Positions 42,309-52,172 of a stretch of DNA of 64,000 nt are shown one piece after another. Origin of the DNA: Trametes villosa (taxonomy: Eukaryota; Basidiomycota; Agaricomycetes; Polyporales; Polyporaceae); contig PUDQ02000001.1 of NCBI GenBank assembly GCA_002964805.2, forward strand, positions 6,782,001-6,846,000. The letters are read 5' to 3'. Positions within the stretch are counted from its first letter, which is position 1; every line of letters starts with the position of its first letter. Made by a program: the position numbers and the translations under genes. Under the pieces are notes generated by a model. It was not told the origin of the DNA. It made no database searches and was given only the letters and a program-made list of their open reading frames with translations.

Positions 42309-42587
42309 CTGTGCCCACCAGACGTTAGGCGAAGCGATGTAACCCTAGATTAGGGCGTGGGAAGGGGGACCATAGGCGATGGGTGGCCGGGGACAGGGGG
42401 ACATAGGCGATATCATTGGCTAGGGACAGCAGAAGCGCCCGAGAAAACAAAGCGCCCAAAGTTTATACCAAATCGGGCAGGAACAGGTAGGCGATGGGTG
42501 GCCGGGGACATGGGGACAAGCGCCCGTATAGACGACGCGATGACCCCTCGGGGACGGGGGACATCGCCTAACGTCTGGTGGGCACAG
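42309..42587. mobile_element. MITE-like element, 279 bp, TA target-site duplication
   Basis: The ends are perfect 24 nt terminal inverted repeats beginning CTGTGCCCACCAGACG. TA flanks it on both sides (42307-42308 and 42588-42589), the duplication made by Tc1/mariner-type transposases. No transposase frame, so non-autonomous. The interior contains two copies of a unit beginning TAGGCGATGGGTGGCCGGGG (about 42372 and 42487). It sits 335 bases upstream of the channel ATG and 89 bases upstream of the IMPACT ATG, that is in their shared promoter region. Confidence 0.85.
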
Positions 42588-42676
42588 TACCGAATCAGTT
42601 TCCTCCAATTACGTAATTGCTTTAACCACTTAGCCGGCACTGGCTCTCCCTCGGCGCCACGACCTTAGCAGGGACC

Positions 42677-43946
42677 ATGTCCAACCTCGACTCTTTCGTA
42701 ACATCCTCGCGACCTCCTCCAACATCTCTCGCGACCTCGCAGGAAATCAGGGATCGCGGCTCGACGTTCGTTGGGAACGTCTTCTCAGCTACCAGCCCGG
42801 AGGAGGCCCGACGCGCGGTTCGGCATCTCAAACATGTCACCCACAGCAACCGGCCAGCGACCCACGAGATAGCCGCCTGGCGGTGCATGGTGCCAAAGAC
42901 GGGCAAATCTGGCCTTGGTGGGCTCGATGATTTCGAGGTCGTGAGCGGGTATGACGACGATGAAGAGAAGTATGCTGGCGGCCGGGTGCTGAAGGTCATG
43001 CAAGCCGAGGGAGTCATCGACGCTGTGGTTGTGGTCAGCCGATGGTGAGTACAAGGTGTCTTGTTTTCCGGGCGTACTGCCGGCTAGGAGCGGTATCCCA
43101 TCGGGGAACGATGGACAAGGGACGTTTGAGAGCATGAGCCAATCAGCAAGCTCTCAGGCTCCGGTCTGCGTTGTTTCATTCAATACTTCCAACGCCGAGT
43201 GTGCCGTCGCAGTACGCAATGTACGCTGACCAGCGCGGTTTGGTATGTCCCGATGTAAGATGGCCGCGTACTGCGCCTTGCCAGTCCCATCGCAATGATG
43301 AGTCGGCGCCATCTCGGAGGCGTTCAGTCTGCACGGACATCATCCGACGTGTGGGGGACGGTATACTCTCCCCGCCGGATGGAAGGATTCGCCGTATTCT
43401 CCCTTCATCATCTGCAGTTATGAGGACTCGTCCCGATCATCGCGAACCATTACCCCGCCTCCGCTAAAGCTCGAACGTACATAGCGGCCGCTTCGGCTTC
43501 AGCATGAGCGTACATAGCCGCATACACAGTGCTAATCAACCCGACATCATAGGTACGGAGGCGAAATGCTCGGGCCGGCGCGGTTCGAGCACATCGAGAC
43601 ATGTACGCGCGAGGTCTGCCACACGTTCCGACAGAAGGACGACATGGCCACTTGCATCGCGACTCTCACCTCGCTGGACGACATACTCGCCTCTCTTCGC
43701 GCTGAGCTTGCGGCACTGACTGCAAGCAAACTATCGGCCGTGCCCGAGGCGTCCAGCGGTGCGAACTCTGCAGAGGGAGACACGCCCGTGGTCGCTCCTC
43801 CGGCGGCCAAGAAGTCGCGACCGTCTTACACCGCCCTGGAGAACTCGCTCGATGTCGCGAAAGCACAGCGGCTTGTCACAGCACGAGAGAACTCCATCAA
43901 GAGCGTCAAGCTTGCCTTACAGAAAGTTCGCGCGCAAGGAACGTGA
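42677..43946 (+). CDS. IMPACT/UPF0029 (YigZ) family protein
   Basis: join(42677..43044,43553..43946), 253 residues. Residues about 25-150 are the UPF0029 domain: REIxDRGSTF near the start, the segment THEIAAWRCM, GGLDDFEVVSGYDDDEEKYAG, VVVVSRWYGG and LGPARFEHI. This is the domain of mammalian IMPACT and yeast YIH1, which bind GCN1 and restrain the GCN2 amino-acid-starvation kinase. The RWD domain that YIH1 carries N-terminally is absent here, so the protein is closer to stand-alone YigZ-like members; binding to GCN1 is not established. The C-terminal 100 residues are helical (DILASLRAELAAL). The splice restores RWYGG exactly; the intron is 508 nt. Confidence 0.85.
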
Positions 43947-44367
43947 AACCTCCCCTCTTAGCGACTTCATGCACGATGAACTCGATCCGCACGGAAGGTA
44001 CCAGTCGGACTTGTCATTTGGTAGGTTCATCCACTTTGCAGGCTAGTACCCGCCTTGGAGCCGTAACGTGCGGAGACTTGCCTTCATCAGGAAAGTGTCC
44101 TCCAACGCATCGCGACAGACTTGTGTAGTCGGGTCGCGGTGGTCGATCGGTCGGGACTGCAGAGCACGTAGATTCGGGTGGTACATATCTGGCTTTTCAT
44201 ATTGCTGTAATCCAGGATTGCACAATATTGTACCCTTCACAAACTCCCCAAAACTTCATCTACCCGTATGGCGGTTTTGTCGAAAATGTACACTGCCCAG
44301 TGCCCACAGTCAGGAGTGTGTTGGGGTGCAAAAAGCGTCTCAGGTCCACGAGCACAGATTGAAAAAG
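43947..44367. other. Intergenic, no gene seen
   Basis: 420 bases between the IMPACT stop and a tRNA gene. No feature beyond presumed 3' untranslated sequence. Confidence 0.5.
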
Positions 44368-44441
44368 TGGACATGTCCGGGATTGAACCGAACCCCTCCC
44401 GCATGCTAAGCGGGCGTGATAACCAACTACACCACATGCCC
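44368..44441 (-). tRNA. tRNA-Ala (anticodon AGC), T-stem variant
   Basis: 74 nt, same as the other three copies except one C-to-T change in the 5' strand of the T stem (TTCGG pairing with CCGGA), which turns a C-G pair into a U-G wobble. G3:U70, anticodon and B-box intact. The transcript ends in CTTTTTC. Probably functional. Confidence 0.95.
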
Positions 44442-44648
44442 GTGAAGTCTGCCCCTCGGCAGTAGTATATGATCCGACAAGCTTTCCGGAGCCCTGTCCC
44501 GGCTTCCGAAACTGAGCAGATCTAATCTTATCAGCTGCACAACGATTTGCAGTCGAATTCACACCTATCCAGCTCTTCATGACTCGGTACACCTCCTCAG
44601 ACACATACTTCCGCGACCGGGGTCCCATCGCGACACAGGAGCCATAAA

Positions 44649-45821
44649 ATGAGTGAGTGGAACGCGTTGGAGGTGGAGATAGGAGTTTAATCTCGTCACA
44701 GATGCTGAATCTCTCGACGGACGGCTGCTCTTCGCGATCCCGAAGAAAGGTCTGCTGCATATATGGATAGTTCACCATTAACGCTGCTCAACTTGCGGGC
44801 AGGGAGGTTGCACGAGAAGTGCCTAGAGCTTTTATCTGGTGAGTAGCATTGCGCGGATTGAGCAGTTGCGCATGGCTGATGATTTGCAGGCGCCGATATC
44901 CAGTTCCGCAGACACCACCGTCTAGATGTCTGCTTGGTCAAAAACCATAACATCGCGCTGTCAGTTCACGGCACCTCCGAACGTATCCATCCCAGCCCAC
45001 TCACATGCTCTGTGCAGAGTATTCCTCCCCGCGTCCGACATCCCTTCCTTCGTCGGCAAGGGTAACGTCGACCTCGGGATCACCGGCCAAGATGTCATCC
45101 TCGAGGCGCAGATGGAGGAGCACGTCACCGAGGTTCTGAAGCTCGGGTTCGGCAAGTGCGCGCTGCAGATCCAGGTGCCCGAGGCGGGGCCGATCAAGTC
45201 CGTGGACGACCTTGCGGGGAAGCGCGTTGTTACGAGCTTCGAGGTGCTCTCGGGCCAGTACTTCAACCAGGTGGACGACCGGTTACAGCTTGCGGCGGAG
45301 AAGCGGACGAAGATCGAGTACGTCGGGGGGAGTGTGGAGGCAGCGTGTTCGCTGGGCCTCGCCGATGGGATTGTCGACCTCGTCGGTGCGTCTTCACCGC
45401 TCTCCGTGCGCGAGTAAATGCGCTTACAGGCCTTACAGAGTCTGGAGATACCATGCGCGCAGCGGGCCTGCACGCCATCGCGACCGTACTCGAGACCGAG
45501 GCCGTCCTCATCAAGTCGAGCGCGCCGAAGCACCCCGCGCTCGAGCCGCTCATCAAGCTCATCACAAGCCGCATAGCGGGTGTCGTCGCCGCAGGGCGGT
45601 ATGTCATCTGCGAATACAATGTAACTCGGGCGCGACTGCACGACGCGACGTCGATTACTCCCGGCCGCCGCGCGCCGACGGTCAGCCCGCTGGAGGACGA
45701 GGCGTGGGTCGCGGTGAGCTCGATGGTAGAGAAGAAGCGGGTCGCAGATGTGATGGACGAGCTGGTGAAGATCGGCGCGGAGGACATCCTCATCTTCAAC
45801 CTCGACAACTGTAGAGTATGA
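44649..45821 (+). CDS. HIS1: ATP phosphoribosyltransferase (histidine biosynthesis, first step)
   Basis: join(44649..44652,44702..44749,44803..44838,44890..44959,45018..45385,45439..45821), 302 residues. Joins ATP and PRPP to form phosphoribosyl-ATP in the cytosol, the feedback-regulated entry to histidine. Family blocks in order: LLFAIPKKGRL, GADIQFRRHHRLDVCLV, LPASDIPSFVGKGNVDLGITGQD, SVDDLAGKRVVTSF, VEAACSLGLADGIVDLVESGDTMRAAGL, and a C-terminal ACT-like regulatory domain (SPLEDEAWVAVSSMVEKK, EDILIFNLDNCR). This is the long-form enzyme, as in yeast. The coding part of exon 1 is only ATG plus one base (donor GTGAGT). The choice is supported by exact closure of all six exons and a normal N-terminus (MNAESLDGR). 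Introns 1-5 are 49-58 nt. Confidence 0.95.
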
Positions 45822-46306
45822 CTTGTAGACTATCACGACACTGTAGCCATCACCATCGCTTCTCTCGTTGCCCGTTTGAATGGTCAATCTTCCGTGTCCG
45901 ATGTTCGGTAAGTTGTTAGGGAGGAAGGCTATTAAATTTATAAGGTCTGCGCAACACGATGGTGCCAAAAGGGGTAAAGCGCAAGTTGTGGGTGGCTGTG
46001 GGATCCGCGCCGCCGCCTGGGCAGTGCGATGATGGCGGCTGCCACTTACACCTCTGCCACTGACCACGTTCTGCAGCTCACCATCAGCTCCGTCAAGTCA
46101 GGATCACACCAGGCAGGCTCAAGATCGCGCCCGTGCTCGTCTTTCCGTCGTAAAACCGCCGTAAATTCGTTCGTGCAGGTCTATACTTGGACCGCGGAGC
46201 TGGCGCTGAGCTGACAATCTTTTCTTCATTCAGTCGACTCCGTAATCACCCAGCGTATATAACTCACCCTCTGGGAGATTTTGGGGGCGCATACACTCAC
46301 GTTGCC
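45822..46306. other. Intergenic with calpain promoter
   Basis: 485 bases. A TATATAA element lies at 46256-46262, 45 bases before the calpain ATG. A second AT-rich tract (TTAAATTTATAA, about 45930) is of unclear use. No gene seen. Confidence 0.5.
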
Positions 46307-49300
46307 ATGCCCCCAGCAAGCACGGAGGTGACCCCTCAGGAGGCGGAGGTACGCATCTACGAACTTTTGCGCCCCTCAATGGCGTCGCTGACCGCTCAGG
46401 CAGGCACAGTACTCGAAGGCAGCTAACGCTGAACTTGCACGAGACTATGACCGTGCTTTCCGTCAGTACGCCGAAGCTGCAAGGCTGTTCTTGCTGCTAG
46501 GACGCCAGGCGCCCGAGGGTCGTCTTCGCACCCAGTATCGCAGCCAGGCCGCAAAGGCTTTGGAACGGGCAGAGAAGATCAAGGCGGTCAAACGCGACAT
46601 TCGGCCTGTCGCGAAGGACGAGTTCTCCGAGGGTATGTATCCGCTCTTCTCGTCCAGGCTGCGGATGGTAAACTCTACCCTGCATTCAGGCGAACAGCTC
46701 TACGTATTGCAGAAGTCCTCGCTGGTGAACCAGGGATTCTTCCCGCCGTGGGAGTCATCAGATAAGCCGACCTCATCGTCAGAGTGAGTTCACTATCACA
46801 GCGGGCGCGATCCTGAGCCTCATCCCTCTTCAGGCAACCTCCTCTCTCAGCTGAGCAGCGTCAACATGGGGCCACCTGGAGTCGCCCGGACGCCGGCCGA
46901 TATCGCATCTATTCGGATGAACACGACGCGTTGCTGCCTCAGAACATTGTGCAGCATATAGTCTCGGACTGCTCTGTCTGTGGTGCGGTCGCTGTCTGCA
47001 TAGACCACCATCGTCGCTTCGGTTCCAAGGTACGGGTACCCGATGTATAATATCCCATAACGCTCACACGCGGTCGCAGATGATCACCAGCTCCCTATTC
47101 CCTCGGGATGCCACCGGAGCTCCTTGTTGGTCCAGCTCCGGACAGTATGAGTTCCGGATACTCTACAACGGAAGCTATCGGCGTGTAAGTCGTCGTACAC
47201 CGGTACAATCCAAGCCGCTGACTCCGCGTTATAATGGGATCCGTCGGTAGATCAGTAAGCAGCTATATCTCCCGCTTATCCGCACCGCGTCGACCAAACG
47301 TTCTTGCCAGACATCGACGGCCAACTTCCGGCGGATCCGCAGGGCGCGCTTATGTGCATGTCTACTCGGGATAAGCGGCTTTTATGGCCATCGCTAGCGG
47401 AGAAAGCGGTAGGTAGTCGCTGTGAGTGCGAGTCAGCCATACTGAGCATGATACTAGTACATGAAGCTGGCTGGCGGCTATGACTTCATCGGATCGTAAG
47501 TCCTTCCCGTACCTCCCTTCCTCTACTGCCGTTGATCAGGTTCTGCTAGCGACTCGAGTACAGACCTCCAGTAAGTACGCATACAATCGGGGTACATCGG
47601 CCTGTTGACCGGTTGTAGCGCACTGGCAGGATGGATACCAGAACACATAGACGTCAGAAGGTATGTGAGACCGCTTCGAACTCCAGTCTTCACACTAAGT
47701 CATCGTAGCTCTAACTTCCAGCCTGAGAAGACGTGGACTCGGCTGGCGGAAGGATATCTGGCCGGTATGATTGTTTGATATCGGACTCTATGTCTGGGAC
47801 TTGCATACTGACAACCGAGGTAGGTGACTGCGTTCTCACACTCGGAACTGGAGAACGGGTGCCCGAAGCAGGCGTACCTGTTCGCCTGCTTCCCGTCCAT
47901 TGCTACGCGGTGATCGGTGCGCATATAGTGAGGGAGGGAGAGGGCCATCTATTCACCTGCTATCCAACAGGTGTACGGAACGACGAACATCGGCAGTTGA
48001 CCATTTTCGATCCGTGGGTGCGCCCACCATTTGAAGAGGAGCGCGATGGCGACGCGCCGAGCGACAATCGTTAGTTCACTTCTTACCAGATTCCAGCTGT
48101 ATCTTCATTCACGTTATCTAGGCGTCTTCGAGGTCTCATGGGATGAGGCATGCAACCTCTTCGATGGAGTTTACCTGAGCTGGAACCCGGGGCTATTTAA
48201 GCGTCAGCTCACCTTTCATGGGTATGTGCTCTTCTTCTCTGGCCATAGAGATTTCCCTTAACACGAATTTACAGAATGTGGAAACGGGACGGAGTGAAAG
48301 GAGACGACGCAGGTTCGTGGCTCGTATGAAGTTGCGAACGTCTCCGGCTCACACCACCCCTTTACTTATCAGGCTGTCATTTCCGCGGCCAGCTACAGCT
48401 CGACGCCAGCGGCGCTGGAGAGCAGGAGGTCTGGTTCCAGCTCACCCGACACGTTCGCAGCCACCGAAGCAACGCGGAGTACATCTCGTTAAGCGTGCAG
48501 AGCGGCTCTGGAGTGAGCGCGGCAGCCAGCAAAGATGTGCTTTCGACAAAGGTCGGTTTACCGCCCGTCTTTCCGGCGATATACTGAACTCTCTCCAGGG
48601 TCAATATACGAATGCGTCACACGTACTCGTTAGTAATCGGGCGCACAAACGCAGATTGCCCAACTGACATATGGTATCATCGCTCTAGGTCCGAACGTCG
48701 ATGCCTGCAGATGACCTGCTAACGTTCATCGCTTCGTACGAAGGCGAGAACGAGGACGTTTGCTTCACGATCACCGCATACACCAACGCAAAGGCATCAT
48801 GGCTAAAGGGCCCGGCAAAGCCGTCATATTCCAAAGACGTCCGCAGTTCTACCACCCTCCTGCGCCGTGTTCATGCTGACTTGGCATTTCAGGTCGAAGG
48901 CGCATTCACACAGAAGTCCGCGGGCGGCAACCACACATATCCCTCCTACTATTTGAACCCGCAGTATCACCTGCGCATACACCCACGCACCGGCGGAGCC
49001 ACGCGAGGCGCTCGCGATACGAAGGCGGATCTCACCTTGTCTTTGCGAGGGGACCGACATATGCCCATGAACCTCACTCTCGCCTGGTCGCAGGGTGAAC
49101 GGATCAATGAGTGAGCATGAAAATGCCACAGGCGCATACATGGACTCACGCAGACGCTAGGCTAGGGAATAATGACCTCGCGCTCTCTTCGGGGCCGTAC
49201 AGCTATGGCTACGCTCTCGCCTCAGGGCCGGTTCCTCGTAAGTCCGTCTATATTACGTATGTAGTCAAGAGCTAACAACGGCACCAGCCGGAGACTACAC

Positions 49301-49908
49301 GCTCGTAGTCTCTGCCTTTGAGCCGCGACATATAGGCAAATTCCACTTGCGAGCGGAGTGCTCTGATAGGTTCGAGATCAAACCTATCCTGCAGGAGGGC
49401 GCCGGGATGTTCAGCAAGGTTGTAAAAGGCGAATGGTGTGTGCCGCTCCATCCCTCCTCCTCTATGCTTCCTGAAGTTGATGGCGCAGGGTACGCGAGAC
49501 TGCGGCTGGCGGGCCTAGCTTCGGAAAGTATTCGGCCAACCCCACATTTGAGCTGCACGTACCGGCGACTTCGCAGCTGAAGTACGTCGTATCAATACTC
49601 TCGCTGCGACTCCATCTGACTCCTTTTGGCCTAGGTTCCGTCTACAGCTCGCTCGGTCACATCCGACAGCCTCGCTCAACCTCACCATCTTCCACGCGTC
49701 CGCCGGAACAGCATCCAGCACACACGTCGCGACGTCCGGCCCGTATGCGTGCGCGACCTCAGGCGTGGTGATCCCGCAGACGACCTTCCAGCCCGGGAAG
49801 TACCTGCTCATCCCGTCGACATATAACCCTGGGATACAAATAGGCTTCGTCTTGATCGTGTACAGTACAACATCTGGTGTACAGATAGTCCCCGCCAACC
49901 GGCGGTAG
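46307..49908 (+). CDS. RIM13: Calpain-like cysteine protease, RIM13/PalB type
   Basis: 23 exons: join(46307..46348,46404..46632,46690..46783,46834..47029,47080..47184,47251..47254,47311..47408,47458..47495,47550..47570,47619..47660,47709..47764,47824..47916,47971..48069,48122..48221,48275..48312,48373..48551,48599..48628,48689..48838,48893..49110,49161..49237,49288..49435,49489..49581,49635..49908), 807 residues, phases exact. N-terminal MIT-type helices (residues 15-90), calpain domain with Cys168 (SDCSVCGAVAVC), His334 (LPVHCYAVIG) and Asp353 (TIFDPW), then two C2-like domains (FEVSWDEACNLFDG; VEGAFTQKSAGGN; NPTFELHV). RIM13/PalB processes the RIM101/PacC transcription factor in ambient-pH signalling on endosomal ESCRT surfaces. 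The usual calpain triad has Asn where Asp353 stands. Exon 6 is four bases. Confidence 0.88.
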
Positions 49909-50109
49909 CAGGAGATAGCAATCGCGGGCGGCGTTCACCTTCGCCTGAAGGCGGGTGAGGAGAGGAGAAACTCGTTGACCCGTCTGAGCGTGACGCGTGA
50001 GGGGTTCGCGTGCGGTCTGCTTGAGATGATCCACTGTAGCCGCGTCTTGATCGAGGCCTTGGTTGCGTTCGCTAGATTACAATCGTCAGCGGTGAGCACG
50101 GTAGGTATG

Positions 50110-51693
50110 TTAGTTATCCTCACGTTGAGCGATTGATACGTCCTCCTCGGCAAGCAGATTGCCCTCATCGTCGAAGAAGAGTTGCAGGGCAGCGAGAGCG
50201 ACGCCAACGCTCGCGTCCTTCCCCGAGTCGCAGCAGACGCATACGGCGTCTCCCCTTGCCAGCCTCTCCCTGATATATTGCGTAGCATCCGGAAGAACGC
50301 TCTGCAGGAAGTGGAGCTGGTCTTTCTTCCCCTCAGCCATCCTGAGTCGGAGTATATGCGCGGGAACAAATGGCTCGGCGGCGCCCTCTTCGAGAACGGG
50401 GATGTCGGCGGAGACGACGACGTAGGATATGCGGCCGTCGACCCCAGGAAGAGTGCTGGGCGGCTCGGAGGGCATGTCGGGCACCGTTCCGATGAGCAGC
50501 CGTCCGCTGACGACGGATACAGGGGTTGGAGGGTTCGCCCAAGTGTCGCGGGTTTGACGTGCCCTCGAAGCCGCCAGTACGTCTTCAACGAGTGATGGCA
50601 GCTCTTCCCTGTCGCAGCCAAGTAGAACGTCCCAGTTCCCCCAGAAGAGCTGCGGCGTCAACCCCTAACGACGGCCACCGATATGAGCTTTACAACTTTG
50701 CACGAGTACTGGATGTACCTACCATCCCCCAGAGTTCATGGTCATCGCCCGAGCCCTGGACGTACGAGAACCCATTGGAGCGCCTCTCCACCCCGTCTTC
50801 GACCTGCCTCGAAGCCGAGACGCAGATGATCGGGATGTATGCCATCTTGTCTCTTGCCGGAAGGCGAGGGAACACAGACGTAGATGGTGTGATCCACAAT
50901 GGCCGGAGCGGAAGTGGTAACTCAGGGAGCGTATAGGCGGAGTTCTACGCAAATGCATCAAAACTTGGCCCTTCTGCAAGCCGCGGTCATATGCTCACCA
51001 GCAGCGCATCAGCCCACTGGTCGAGCTTCGCCTCGATCTGGAGGCGCTCATGCTCGCTCACCGCTCCAGGTGGGCAGTACAGCTTGACATCCCAGTCACT
51101 CTTGTCCGGATGCGCCTTGGCCATCGCGCGGTTGAGGACGGCACACCAAGTAGGGATCGTCTTGGAGAGTGCATCCGGGGTACGCTTTCCTGACCTTGTG
51201 GAATCGACAAGGATGATCCTAAGTAAAAGCGTCAACTAGGAACATAGAGGCCTAAGATTTTCGGGGAGTTGCCTACCCATTGCGAGAGATGATGAGTGGA
51301 AGCAAGTGGAGATTCGGGCGCCTCAGATTGAAGTTCCAGTTCCCGTGGTGCCCGTCGGTAGACTTGAAGTATACTGGCTCGTCCGTTGCCTAAGAAGCTT
51401 ATGAGCAAACACCTTTTGACGGCGAAACGCACGGATGCTCACGATCGTGGGGTCGACATACCATGCACCGCATCGTAAGTTGGCTGAGCACCATTTTGAT
51501 CAGCGCTGAGTAACATCTCCAAAAACGAGAGCCTACGCAGGATTGGGATATCCGGATACGCGTCGTGCACTTGCTGGACAAACTGGACGTCCTCGGCGAT
51601 GGAGTGCAGGCGGTTGTAGATGTCCAAGGACTCCTTTCGGAGGTAGGCTAGCGCCTGCGCGTTGGCTTCGCGTGCGTCGTATATAAGCTGCAT
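50110..51693 (-). CDS. RIT1: Initiator tRNA 2'-O-ribosylphosphate transferase
   Basis: complement(join(50110..50664,50723..50920,50999..51218,51277..51389,51413..51483,51537..51693)), 437 residues. RIT1 adds a ribosylphosphate to position 64 of initiator tRNA-Met, which keeps it out of elongation. Family blocks in order: RKESLDIYNRLHSIAEDVQF, NLRCGAWYVDP, FKSTDGHHGNWNFNLRR, ILVDSTRSGKRTPDALSKT, CVSASRQVEDGVERRS, YVQGSGDDHELWG, then a C-terminal DUSP-like domain with CVCCDSGKDASVGVALA. The ATG at 51693 is the first in frame. Introns are 23 nt (between exons 2 and 3, very short: alternative splicing or a slightly different junction is possible) to 78 nt. Convergent with the calpain gene, about 200 bases between stops. 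Confidence 0.9.
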
Positions 51694-52172
51694 TGTGTTT
51701 GTTGTGTTTTCTGGGTGGTAGTTCACGGTGGTTCGTTTGGGTGGAAGGCGTTCACATTCGCATAGAGCCAGACATGTTTGACGAGTTTTGCTGGGCTATG
51801 GAGAGTCGTGGTGGTAGCGGGCTATGTTGCCCGGCAGGTCCTGTAGAGCCACATGAACTCATGAAATTTTTGAACAAGTTCATTCGTACAGTGCGCAAAT
51901 CTGTGAAAGATTCGTTGTGGTAGTTTGCAGCGAGTGCGGTTGAGAAATAGACGCTCGTGCCGGAGAATCTTTGGCGTCTGTGTTTATTAGATCACTCCAG
52001 ATGAGGAAAGTGTTCAAGAACGATGATATCGAGACCGATGTCAGCCAGGCCCAGGCGGGAGTTATGAAAGTTATAGTATCAAAAGCGCTCAGTCAATCGG
52101 CGAAAGTAGTACGTGTGGTCGTGGATACATATAATGAAGGATAATGAACATGCGAACATCCACCTACAGACG
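51694..52172. other. Intergenic, no gene seen
   Basis: 480 bases between two minus-strand genes, containing the RIT1 promoter. Short frames only. Confidence 0.5.
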
